Positions 1-6,872 of a stretch of 23,067 nucleotides of DNA are shown here, piece after piece. How positions within the stretch are numbered: position 1 is the first letter of the stretch; the number at the start of each line of letters is the position of its first letter. The notes below the pieces were generated by a model that was given only the letters and a program-made list of their open reading frames with translations, was not told the DNA's origin and did not search any database. The position numbers and the translations under genes were made by a program. This DNA comes from JAHEME01 sp034435035 (GTDB taxonomy: Bacteria > Chloroflexota > Anaerolineae > Aggregatilineales > UBA3940). Location: contig DAOTXW010000063.1 of assembly GCA_034435035.1 (NCBI GenBank), positions 1-23,067 on the forward strand. The letters run 5' to 3'.

Positions 1-18
1 CCCCCCCCCCCCCCCCCC
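1..18. repeat. 18-nt poly-C homopolymer at the window edge
   Basis: The window opens with an unbroken run of 18 C's, nine bases past the acsB stop codon. Read on the coding (minus) strand it is a poly-G tail. Poly-G tails at contig ends are a known artefact of two-colour Illumina chemistry, so this is probably an assembly edge, though a real homopolymer cannot be excluded. Confidence 0.8.
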
Positions 19-27
19 GGAGGGTTG

Positions 28-2310
28 CTAGAAGATCGCTTCCATGACCAGCGCCGGGTGGTTGTGCTCCTCCAGCCAGGCGAGCAGTTCATCCACCGTG
101 GTGACGCTGCGCTCATCCGCGATGCGGCTGATCAGGTCCGGATCGCCCTCACGCTCGGCCACGGCCTGCAGCTCATCGGCCATCGATTCCTTGAGATAGC
201 TGGACATCCACACCACGCGCTTGAAGCCGCCGTCGGCGGAGATGAACTTGGGGCTGATCAGATAGTATTTGCCCACGCCCATCACGCCGGGGGTCTGCAT
301 GCCGCCGCCGGCCATGCCGGCCAGCGTGCTGAAGGTCATGCCCGCCGGGGTCATGCTGGTGTCCTCGCGGCTGACGACCATCACGCCGTTAGACTCAGGG
401 ATCAGCATCACGATGCACTCAAAGCAGCCGCAGGCGGTCATCGGATTTTCCATGATCGAGTACATGGAGACTTCCTCGACGACGCCGTGCGAGCCGACCT
501 TCGCGTAGTCGTTGGTGCCTTCCCAGTAGCCCTTGCGGTCATCGATCGGGCGGCCCAGCTTGATGGGCTGGTTGGGCCCGGTCGGGTTGATGCTGTAGGA
601 AGCCTTGCAGTCCAGCCAGTTGTAGGCGCCGCACAGGCCCAGACGCTCCGGGCTGACGATGCAGACGTGGTTGGGCGCGAAGGACTGGCACAGCGTGCAG
701 GAGTAGAACTCGTCCACGGCGTTATCGGTCAGGTCGGCCAGGCGGCGGTTGCGATAGTCGTAGGCCGCCCGCGCCTCGCCCAGCCAGTGTTCCACCTGCG
801 CCGGATCGGTGTAGATCGTCACCTGCACCTTGTCCACGATCGCGCCGAAGTCGGCGTGGAAGCGGGCGTGCAGGATCTTGCCGAAGTGCTCCAGGTTGAA
901 GCCCTTGTCGGCGGCGGCGCTGGAGATGCGGATCCAGGCGATATCGCGCTGGCCGATGTGCTGGATGCCGGACGCGCCGTTGACGAAGTAGTGGATCTGG
1001 CGCTCCAGCACCGGCTCGAAGTCCTCCTGCATCTGCCGTCCGGCCACCTCCACCACGATGCCCATGTCCATGTGACCCTGCGGCTCGATGGCGGAGAAGT
1101 CGGGGCCGACGACCTCGATCCGGCCGTCCACCACCGAATCCAGGTCGGCCATCCGCAGGTACTCGAAGCAGCGCGAGTGCTTGCCGCCGAACTCGACGCG
1201 CATATCGCTCTTGCGCACCACCTCGCCCTCGAAGGCCGAGCCGTAGGGGACGGGCACGGGGACATTGGCCATCTTGATCTTGACGCCGCGCACCTCGATG
1301 CATTTCTGCACCAGGCGCTCGGCGCGCTCCAGGTCGTCCGCCCCGTCGATCTCGTTGAACGGCAGGCTGACGACGTGCTCGTAGGTGGTGATGCCGGTGG
1401 GCAGGATCTCGGGGATAACCGTGTCGGCGATGACCGGGAAGCCGAAGTTGATGGCTCCCGCCGCCGCCGCGTACTTCAGGTCATCGACCTCGCCCAGCGC
1501 CAGCACGAAGGCGAACACGCGCTCCTTGTTGTACATCAGGATGTCGCGGGCCTGGCCGCCCTTCATGCCGCCGAAGGTCAGCGCGGAGCGCACCGCGAAG
1601 CCCAGCGCGTAGATGGCGCTGAGGGTATCGGTGCCGAAGGGGACGGTGTAGGTGTCGTAGCCCAGCTCGACGCCTTCCTCCTGCAGCTGATCGATGATGC
1701 TGCGGCCGTTGACATTGCCGGACAGGAAGCACAGGATGCTGCGGCTCTGCAGTTCCCGCACGATCTTGACGGCGACCTCGTTGGACTTGGCCGCGCCGAC
1801 GATGGCCGCGAAGCCGGGCATGCGCCCATCGACGAGCTGGATGCCCCAGGAACGCAGCTGGATGTCGTCGATGGCCCCGTTCAGGTGGCCGTCGCCCCCG
1901 CCCCCGTTCGCATCGGGGCTGGTGAAGGCGGTGCCGCCGGCCAGCTGGAAGCCGGGCCGCGGCTCAGGCTGGAGGCCGTAGACGTAGCGGATCCCCTCGA
2001 TCACCTCGGCGGCGATCAGGGTGGCCATGCCGCAGTCGAGCGTCTCGCCCAGGTAGGGCGTCCAGTTATGGGCGGAGGGGACCGGGTGCAGCAGGCTGCG
2101 GGCGCGGTTGAGCGCCTCGCCCAGATCGCCCAGCGTCTCGACGGTCTGGCCGGTCATCCCATAGATGAGCGGCAGGTAGTAGGCGGTGTTCGGGAAGGCG
2201 ACGGGGGTATCGGGGCCTTTTTCGGCCAGCGCCCGGTCGAGCATGACTTCGGCCTCGGTCACCAGCGCGTTCGCGCCCCGGATCGCCCGTGTGGCAATGT
2301 AACGAGACAT
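28..2310 (-). CDS. acsB: acetyl-CoA synthase (CODH/ACS complex, AcsB/CdhC type)
   Basis: A 760-residue protein that condenses CO, a corrinoid-bound methyl group and CoA into acetyl-CoA in the Wood-Ljungdahl pathway, in the cytoplasm and in complex with CODH. All A-cluster ligands are visible. C538, C541, C550 and C560 (in FYSCTLC through LGLCGAYN) should hold the [4Fe-4S] cluster, and the C627-G628-C629 motif should hold the Ni-Ni site. Each lies exactly 32 residues after its Moorella counterpart (506/509/518/528 and 595-597), so spacing is fully conserved. The length fits the bacterial form, which carries an N-terminal CODH-contacting domain missing from archaeal CdhC. The open frame runs further upstream to 2688, but ATG 2310 begins the recognisable protein (MSRYIATR), follows a GGAG site and lies 20 bp after the cooS stop. 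Last gene of the visible operon. Confidence 0.97.
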   Translation of the reverse strand: MSRYIATRAIRGANALVTEAEVMLDRALAEKGPDTPVAFPNTAYYLPLIYGMTGQTVETLGDLGEALNRARSLLHPVPSAHNWTPYLGETLDCGMATLIAAEVIEGIRYVYGLQPEPRPGFQLAGGTAFTSPDANGGGGDGHLNGAIDDIQLRSWGIQLVDGRMPGFAAIVGAAKSNEVAVKIVRELQSRSILCFLSGNVNGRSIIDQLQEEGVELGYDTYTVPFGTDTLSAIYALGFAVRSALTFGGMKGGQARDILMYNKERVFAFVLALGEVDDLKYAAAAGAINFGFPVIADTVIPEILPTGITTYEHVVSLPFNEIDGADDLERAERLVQKCIEVRGVKIKMANVPVPVPYGSAFEGEVVRKSDMRVEFGGKHSRCFEYLRMADLDSVVDGRIEVVGPDFSAIEPQGHMDMGIVVEVAGRQMQEDFEPVLERQIHYFVNGASGIQHIGQRDIAWIRISSAAADKGFNLEHFGKILHARFHADFGAIVDKVQVTIYTDPAQVEHWLGEARAAYDYRNRRLADLTDNAVDEFYSCTLCQSFAPNHVCIVSPERLGLCGAYNWLDCKASYSINPTGPNQPIKLGRPIDDRKGYWEGTNDYAKVGSHGVVEEVSMYSIMENPMTACGCFECIVMLIPESNGVMVVSREDTSMTPAGMTFSTLAGMAGGGMQTPGVMGVGKYYLISPKFISADGGFKRVVWMSSYLKESMADELQAVAEREGDPDLISRIADERSVTTVDELLAWLEEHNHPALVMEAIF

Positions 2311-2330
2311 GGCAGGTTGCTCCTTGAAGG

Positions 2331-4340
2331 CTACTTCGCGCCGTACAGGGCGGCCCGCCGCGCTTCCAGCGGCAGGGTTTCCAGTTCGGCCATGCGGGCA
2401 TCGCCGCTGCGGCCAAAGCGATCGGGCTTCCATTCCGGCAGGCCGAGCGCGGCCCGTTTGGCGTCGATGTGCGCCAGCGTGCGCCGGATCATCTCGTCGG
2501 GGTCGGCGATGAACTCCATCTTGCCGCCGTACAGCTCCTCCCAGCCCTCGCTCAGGTAGTTGAGCACCAGGTCGCTGTCCTCCACGCGGTCGGGCATGCC
2601 GCCCACCGGCGACGAACCGCCGAAGATCACATACGCGCCGGAGGCCACGCAGTACGCGCCGATGGACAGGGCCTTCTCGCTCATCCACTCCGGCGCCAGC
2701 CCGACGGCGGGGATCTGGTCGATGTCGTCGCCCAGGCCGCCTTCCTCCACCATCTGCGTCAGCACGGTCAGGATGCGGGTGTTATCCACGCACGATCCCA
2801 TGTGCAGCACCGGCGGGATGCCGATGGTCTCGCAGACCTCGCGCAGGCCGGGGCCGACCTGATCGAGGCCGGCTTCGCCCAGCAGCAGGCCGAGCTTGGC
2901 GCTGGCGATGGCCCCGCAGCCCGTCTCGACCACCAGCACATCCTGCTTGAGCAGTTCGCGGGTGACATGGGTGTGCAGGTAGTCCTGCCGGCTGCGCGGG
3001 TTGTTGCAGCCGACGATGGCCGCCACGCCGCGGATGCGCCCGGACATGATGGCGTCATTCAGCGGGCGGAAGCTGGCGCGGTAGGACCCGCCGAGCATGT
3101 AATTGATGTACTCATGCGAGAAGCCGGGGACGAGATTTTCCCGCACATCCGGGATCTTCGTCTCGCCGCGGTTCTTGTAATTGTCGATGGCGGTCCTGAG
3201 GATCTCTTTCGCGATGGTCAGGGCGCGGTGCTCGTCGAACTCGATGTGCGTGGCACCCTTGATGCGCACCTTGGGGGAGGTGGTGATGATCTGGGTGTGG
3301 AAGTTCTGCGCCAGGCCGACCAGCGCCTGCATGACGCACTGCACATCCACCACCATCGCCTCGACCGCGCCGGTCAGGATCGCCAGTTCCTGATGCAGGA
3401 AGTTCCCGGCAGCCGGGATGCCCTGGCGCATCAGGATCTCGTTGGCGGTGCAGCAGATGCCGGACAGGTTGACGCCCCTGGCGCCGGCTGCCTGCGCGTA
3501 CTGGATGATCTCCGGGTCCTGTGAGGCCGCCACGATCATCTCGCTCAGCGTCGGCTCGTGGCCGTGCACCACCACGTTGACCATGTCGTCGCGCAGGACG
3601 CCCAGGTTGGCCTGCCCCAGCACCGGCGCCGGCGTCCCGAACAGGATGTCCGAGACATCGGTGGCGATCATGCTGCCGCCCCAGCCGTCGGCCAGGGAGG
3701 TGCGGATGGCGTGCTGGAGGATGTGCACCGGGTCCTGGTCGTCGCCGATGTGCGTGCGGTGCAGCGCCTCGACCACCTCGCGGTCCACGCCGCGCGGGAT
3801 GACGCCGGTTTCCTTCCACAGCTTCTGCCGCTTGGCCGGGGCGCGCCGCACCGGGGCGATCTCGCCGCGCTGCTGCCCGAACTGCGCGATGTACAGGTCG
3901 GCCAGATCGTTGGCGATCTCCTCAGGGGCGCGGCCCTCGATCGGGATGTCGTAGGCGCTGGCGACGATGCGCAGCTTGGCCACATCGCGGATGGCGTAGC
4001 CCTCGGCCTCGCCGTTGGCGGCGGCCTTGAGGATGAAGGCCATGTCGCGCCCGTGGTCGGAGTGCGCCGCCGAGCCGGCGGCGATAGCGCGGATGAAGTT
4101 GCGGGCCTGGATGGTGTCAATCGTCGCGCCGCAGACGCCGGTCTGGCCGTCTTTGGTCAGCCGGCAGGGGCCCATGCCGCAGATCTTGCAGCACATCCCG
4201 GCCCCGCCGATGTTGCACGGCACCATGTCATCGGCCCGGCTGAAGGCCGTGGACACGCCGATCTCGTCGGCGCGGATCAGCATCGCCTGCGCGGCAGGGT
4301 CGATGCTGTGCTCCTGGGGGGACTTGCGTTCCTTGGGCAT
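2331..4340 (-). CDS. cooS/acsA: anaerobic carbon monoxide dehydrogenase catalytic subunit
   Basis: A 669-residue Ni-Fe-S CO dehydrogenase that interconverts CO2 and CO and feeds CO to AcsB. N-terminal cysteines C42 and C50 fit the intersubunit D-cluster. C51, C54, C59 and C70 (MCCKICGMGPC and downstream VCG) fit the B-cluster. Candidate C-cluster ligands are the VHGH motif (H259/H261), C296/C297 (GICCTAN), C335 (VQC), C445 (VGCNN), C475 (TGCGA) and C517 (GSCVDN). The numbering closely follows the Carboxydothermus enzyme. Length is typical of bacterial CooS. The start at 4340 follows a GAGGAGGAA site inside the end of the upstream HMA-like gene, only 6 bp away, so the two are probably translationally coupled. 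The acsB neighbour suggests a CODH/ACS role rather than a stand-alone CO-oxidising one. The gene is intact. Confidence 0.97.
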   Translation of the reverse strand: MPKERKSPQEHSIDPAAQAMLIRADEIGVSTAFSRADDMVPCNIGGAGMCCKICGMGPCRLTKDGQTGVCGATIDTIQARNFIRAIAAGSAAHSDHGRDMAFILKAAANGEAEGYAIRDVAKLRIVASAYDIPIEGRAPEEIANDLADLYIAQFGQQRGEIAPVRRAPAKRQKLWKETGVIPRGVDREVVEALHRTHIGDDQDPVHILQHAIRTSLADGWGGSMIATDVSDILFGTPAPVLGQANLGVLRDDMVNVVVHGHEPTLSEMIVAASQDPEIIQYAQAAGARGVNLSGICCTANEILMRQGIPAAGNFLHQELAILTGAVEAMVVDVQCVMQALVGLAQNFHTQIITTSPKVRIKGATHIEFDEHRALTIAKEILRTAIDNYKNRGETKIPDVRENLVPGFSHEYINYMLGGSYRASFRPLNDAIMSGRIRGVAAIVGCNNPRSRQDYLHTHVTRELLKQDVLVVETGCGAIASAKLGLLLGEAGLDQVGPGLREVCETIGIPPVLHMGSCVDNTRILTVLTQMVEEGGLGDDIDQIPAVGLAPEWMSEKALSIGAYCVASGAYVIFGGSSPVGGMPDRVEDSDLVLNYLSEGWEELYGGKMEFIADPDEMIRRTLAHIDAKRAALGLPEWKPDRFGRSGDARMAELETLPLEARRAALYGAK

Positions 4341-4346
4341 GGCGGG

Positions 4347-4745
4347 TTATTCCTCCTCGATCCGGGTATTCTTGAGCGCGCCCATCCCCGGGCACGGCCA
4401 CAGGGGGCGGCCCATATAGGGCGTGTTCCGGCCAAACCCGATGGTCCGGCCCGTGTTCTCCGAGACGGCGGTGTGGCGGAAGCTGGGGCGCTCCCCGCCA
4501 TCGGCGACGTTCCGGGCTGCGATCTCCACCGGGGCCAGCAGGTCATCCAGATAGCCGGCCTGGCGCAGGGCCGCGGCGATCGCGTCGCTGCTGATCGCGG
4601 CGGGGTCGTAGGTGACCTCGACCGCGTGGAAGGCGCTGCTGGCATAGATGTCGCTCACGCCGGGCAGCGCCAGCAGGATGCGCCGGACTTCCAGGACGTG
4701 GTGATCGGCGTACATCGCCGGGACTGCAAGATTCAGCTTCTCCAT
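4347..4745 (-). CDS. HMA-fold (heavy-metal-associated-like) protein without CxxC, CODH-operon linked
   Basis: A 132-residue protein. Residues 3-68 follow the HMA ferredoxin-like beta-alpha-beta-beta-alpha-beta pattern, including the phrases LALPGV, VEVTYDP and ALRQAGY. At the loop that normally carries MxCxxC it has M11-Y-A-D-H15-H16, so the metal-binding cysteines are replaced by Ala and His. After the domain comes a tail of about 60 residues rich in Gly, Arg and Pro with one cysteine (C118, in PLWPCPGMG) and an acidic end. It is the first gene of the operon, 6 bp before cooS. Position and fold suggest a role in nickel delivery, assembly or regulation of CODH/ACS, but this is inference. The start ATG 4745 has a GTGAGG site upstream. 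Confidence is high that it is a gene and moderate for the fold. Confidence 0.8.
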   Translation of the reverse strand: MEKLNLAVPAMYADHHVLEVRRILLALPGVSDIYASSAFHAVEVTYDPAAISSDAIAAALRQAGYLDDLLAPVEIAARNVADGGERPSFRHTAVSENTGRTIGFGRNTPYMGRPLWPCPGMGALKNTRIEEE

Positions 4746-4970
4746 GCGGGCCTCACTTTCGGGCGGATATCAGATGCCGGGAGCCAGAAGGGGCATGCGC
4801 CGCCGACGGTCGGAGGGGTGGGGAAGGCGATGGCCGGGGGCACAGGTGGCAGCAAGGGGACTCCCTGCGAACTGACTCGATTACCGGTGCGGGGATCGGC
4901 CGCGCATGGGGCGCGGCTCCCCATCCTCCTCTAGGGTAGCGCGCCCGGCGCGGCGTCAGTAGTACCGGTT

Positions 4971-5000
4971 GTCATACCCGGATTGGGACAAATGTCACAA
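4971..5000 (-). promoter_or_regulatory. candidate sigma70 promoter of the CODH/ACS operon
   Basis: On the minus strand TTGTGA (5000-4995), an 18-bp spacer and TATGAC (4976-4971) form a moderate sigma70-like promoter in the only AT-rich patch upstream of the operon. It predicts a start site near 4964 and a leader of about 220 nt. The spacer edge overlaps a small GACA-AA-TGTC dyad (4987-4996). Confidence 0.35.
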
Positions 5001-5006
5001 AAGGCG

Positions 5007-5032
5007 TACATATTGACGATATAATCAATGTA
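5007..5032. promoter_or_regulatory. candidate activator-binding dyad upstream of the CODH/ACS operon
   Basis: An inverted repeat with arms ATTGA (5012-5016) and TCAAT (5025-5029), flanked by TACA (5007-5010) and TGTA (5029-5032). It sits just upstream of the proposed -35, centred about 55 bp before the predicted start site, where a CRP/FNR-type activator could act. The TTGA/TCAA spacing is 8 bp, two more than the FNR consensus, so no specific regulator can be named. Confidence 0.3.
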
Positions 5033-5080
5033 TTGAGCGGGCGGGAGGTGGGGGGGGAAGGTCCGCGTCCCGGTGCGGGC

Positions 5081-5139
5081 AAAAAAACGGTGAGGGAGCA
5101 GTAGGGGGTGGAAGTGAGCGGAGGAGGAGAACTGCTCCC
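5081..5139 (-). terminator. possible intrinsic terminator of the DUF2283 pair
   Basis: On the minus strand, perfect 8-bp arms GGGAGCAG (5139-5132) and CTGCTCCC (5101-5094) enclose a 30-nt loop. They are followed 6 nt later by seven T's (5087-5081). The long loop and the gap before the T tract make it non-ideal. Its position, 108 nt past the DUF2283 stop and before the CODH promoter, suits an insulator. Confidence 0.4.
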
Positions 5140-5246
5140 ATCAACCGCCCTGAGCATAGCGCGGGGCGGCGGCGGGGGAGAGTGTCACCTGTCACGGATC
5201 GGCGGCGCGGAACGTCATATCGCCGGGGGGGATGCGCGGGGCGGCG

Positions 5247-5477
5247 TCATGCAGCCGCCTGCGCGGAGGCGTGCAGGATGGTCACCCCGACCAGCTCACG
5301 GCCGTGGTAGTGGTAAATGTTGCCGTCTTCCTCCAGGATGCTGTCATCTGCCTGCTGCGGCTTGCGGAAGCTCACGTACAGGGTGTCGGTCGCTGAATCG
5401 TAATCCGTCCAGATCTGGCGGGCGGGCAGAGCCAGCAGGGAGGAGATCAATTGTCTGGAGATGCTAACTTCGGCCAT
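5247..5477 (-). CDS. DUF2283 family protein (putative antitoxin)
   Basis: A 76-residue protein with the DUF2283 signature: IWTDYDSATDTLYVSF, then an acidic stretch (DDSILEEDGN) and YHYHGRELVGVTIL. DUF2283 proteins are small and often encoded beside a small nuclease-like gene in cyanobacteria and Chloroflexota, where they are suspected antitoxins. No biochemical activity is established that I can cite. Its start overlaps the upstream gene by 31 bp (5447-5477), which implies coupled translation. The N-terminal helix before the domain (residues 1-22) is usual for this group. The family is clear; the antitoxin role is inference. Confidence 0.82.
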   Translation of the reverse strand: MAEVSISRQLISSLLALPARQIWTDYDSATDTLYVSFRKPQQADDSILEEDGNIYHYHGRELVGVTILHASAQAAA

Positions 5478-5794
5478 CGCTGCCCATACTTTCCCTCGAT
5501 CTTGTCGGGTCTGGAGGTGAGAAACGCCGTGATCACAAATCCGTCCGGCTCATCGCGGTAAATCACCACGGCCGTCTTGCGTGAGATGATGGTGTGCGCA
5601 TAGTCACGCAGGGCCAGCGATTCGCCCTGGTCGCCGGTCAGGATACGCCCTGGCTCAGCGAGCGTCTCCAGCACGATGTCAAGGTTGCCAGACATATAGT
5701 CATGCGCCTCTGTGAGATGCGCCCATTGTGCGGCCGTGACCCGGATCGTATTCCCGCCCACCGAAATGACGGTCTGAATGACTTCACCGGCCAT
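5447..5794 (-). CDS. PBECR-like small nuclease-family protein (putative toxin partner of DUF2283)
   Basis: A 115-residue protein with the arrangement seen in PBECR (barnase-EndoU-colicin-RelE-like) relatives. It has an early AAQWAHLTEAHDYM segment, then ETLAEPGRIL, a central charged strand pair, IYRDEPDGFVITAFLTSR, and a short tail. The family call is from pattern memory and is moderate. ATG 5794 is chosen because an AAGGAG site precedes it and the promoter at 5854-5882 would start transcription near 5847, so an upstream start at 5854 would lie outside the message. It overlaps the DUF2283 gene by 31 bp, an arrangement typical of toxin-antitoxin or regulator pairs, with the presumed toxin first. 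Confidence 0.72.
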   Translation of the reverse strand: MAGEVIQTVISVGGNTIRVTAAQWAHLTEAHDYMSGNLDIVLETLAEPGRILTGDQGESLALRDYAHTIISRKTAVVIYRDEPDGFVITAFLTSRPDKIEGKYGQRWPKLASPDN

Positions 5795-5853
5795 CAGCAA
5801 GCGTCTCCTTCCTGGCGCAAGGTTCGCCTGCAGCCCGGCGCTCTGCTGCCCCA

Positions 5854-5882
5854 ACTGTAGACCACCGCCCGGTGTGTGTCAA
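5854..5882 (-). promoter_or_regulatory. sigma70 promoter of the nuclease/DUF2283 pair
   Basis: On the minus strand a perfect -35 TTGACA (5882-5877), a 17-bp spacer and -10 TACAGT (5859-5854). The predicted start site near 5847 leaves a leader of about 53 nt before ATG 5794. One of the best promoters in the window. Confidence 0.7.
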
Positions 5883-5982
5883 TCCGCCGCGGGGGCGCAG
5901 GCAGAGGCCGGGGGGGGATGCGCGGGGCGGCGGCCTGTGATACCTTATAGCCCGGCTGAACTTGCGAGCGAGGGTGCGATCG

Positions 5983-6807
5983 ATGAATCGACTGCGGGAA
6001 AGCTGGGCGCGCATGGGCGAAACCGGGCGCTGGCGGGTGCTGATCCTGGGGGCGCTGCTGGTCGGCGCGTTGATCCCCTCAAGCCTCTCGCTGGCCATCA
6101 CCCGCGACTGGCCCGGGCTGCTGCTCAACCTGGGTTCGGAGATGGGCGGGGCGTTCATCACCTTCATCCTGCTGGACCTGATCATCGCCAGCCGCGACCA
6201 GAAGGAGGCCCGCGAGCGCAAGCTGGGCGATCTGAAAGCCAGGCTGACCCATAAACTCGGCAGCAGCCTGAACACTGAGGCCCGCCGGGCTGCCGAGGAG
6301 CTGCGGATGCTCGGCTGGCTGACGGACGGCACGCTGGAAGGCGTCGAGCTGATCGGGGCCAACCTGGAGGGCGTCGATCTGCGGCGGGCCGTGCTGCGCG
6401 GGGCGCGCCTGTACCGCGCCAATCTACAGGGCGCCCGGCTGTATGAGGCCGATCTGCGCGGCGCGTTTCTGACCGGGGCCGACCTCAGCGGGGCGACGAT
6501 GGGCCGCGTCCGGCTGGACGGGGCGTACCTGGCCGGCGCCAACCTGAAGGACTGCGCCCGCCTCCCGCGCGGGGCGCTGGCGCGCGCCAACCGGCTCAAG
6601 GGGGCTACCCTGCCCGACGGCAGCCGCTACGACGGCTGCTATCAGCTGCCCGGCGACCTGCGCGAGCTGCGCAAGCAGCTCCGCCGGGCCGGAGCCGCCG
6701 CCGACGATGAAGCGGCCATCGCCGCCTGGTACGGCGTGCCGCTGGAAGCCTACCGGCGCGGGCAGCGGCGGCGGGCCGCCCCGGACGACGGATCGGGCGG
6801 GGCGTAG
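5983..6807 (+). CDS. membrane-anchored pentapeptide-repeat protein
   Basis: About 274 residues. Two hydrophobic segments (about 18-38, VLILGALLVGALIP; and 48-68, MGGAFITFILLDLII) form an N-terminal membrane hairpin. A charged helical stretch follows (about 69-105, rich in Arg/Lys/Glu). Then come roughly 20 pentapeptide repeats of A(N/D)LxG type, such as GANLEGVDL, RANLQGARL and GADLSGATM, between about 108 and 210, which should form a right-handed quadrilateral beta-helix facing the cytoplasm. The C-terminal 60 residues are charged. No enzymatic function can be read. I prefer ATG 5983 (AGGG eight bases upstream); in-frame TTG 5962 and GTG 5974 are alternatives. It converges on the CSLREA gene. 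Confidence 0.88.
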   Translation: MNRLRESWARMGETGRWRVLILGALLVGALIPSSLSLAITRDWPGLLLNLGSEMGGAFITFILLDLIIASRDQKEARERKLGDLKARLTHKLGSSLNTEARRAAEELRMLGWLTDGTLEGVELIGANLEGVDLRRAVLRGARLYRANLQGARLYEADLRGAFLTGADLSGATMGRVRLDGAYLAGANLKDCARLPRGALARANRLKGATLPDGSRYDGCYQLPGDLRELRKQLRRAGAAADDEAAIAAWYGVPLEAYRRGQRRRAAPDDGSGGA

Positions 6808-6810
6808 CGG

Positions 6811-6846
6811 GCAGAAAAACCGGGGCGCATCCTGACGATGCGCCCC
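6811..6846 (-). terminator. intrinsic terminator of the CSLREA gene (possibly bidirectional)
   Basis: Perfect 10-bp arms GGGGCGCATC (6822-6831) and GATGCGCCCC (6837-6846) with a 5-nt loop. On the minus strand the stem is followed at once by GGTTTTTCTG, a classic T tract, 26 nt after the CSLREA stop. On the plus strand it lies 14 nt past the pentapeptide gene stop but has no T tract there. Confidence 0.88.
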
Positions 6847-6872
6847 CTGATTCACGGTTCGGTCAGGCAGCC

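Larger units (their letters stand above)
4746..5246. other. 501-bp gene-free region: CODH leader, promoter patch, terminator
   Basis: No convincing gene is present; short frames here are Pro/Arg-rich and lack ribosome-binding sites. It holds the presumed leader of the CODH/ACS operon with a perfect 7-bp hairpin (arms 4899-4905 and 4911-4917), a smaller hairpin near 4850-4870, the candidate promoter and dyad at 4971-5032, and a terminator-like structure for the next operon at 5081-5139. Confidence 0.6.

Noticed and set aside
25..2559. Very long open frame (844 codons) on the plus strand opposite acsB, and a similar one at 3558-4934 opposite cooS
   Set aside because: Both are antisense to unmistakable genes, rich in His/Asp/Ala/Gly/Arg without domains, and arise from the high GC content of third codon positions.
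2311..2688. N-terminal extension of acsB upstream to 2688
   Set aside because: The extension is read out of frame through the end of cooS and has low-complexity Arg/Gly sequence; ATG 2310 has a ribosome site and begins the conserved protein.
4746..4964. Cobalamin riboswitch in the CODH leader, suggested by a few GCTGCC and GCCACC words
   Set aside because: The ordered B12-box core and flanking stems are not present; scattered words only.
4972..5157. 61-codon minus-strand frame in the CODH upstream region
   Set aside because: Pro/Ser-rich, no ribosome site, overlaps the promoter patch and a terminator-like structure.
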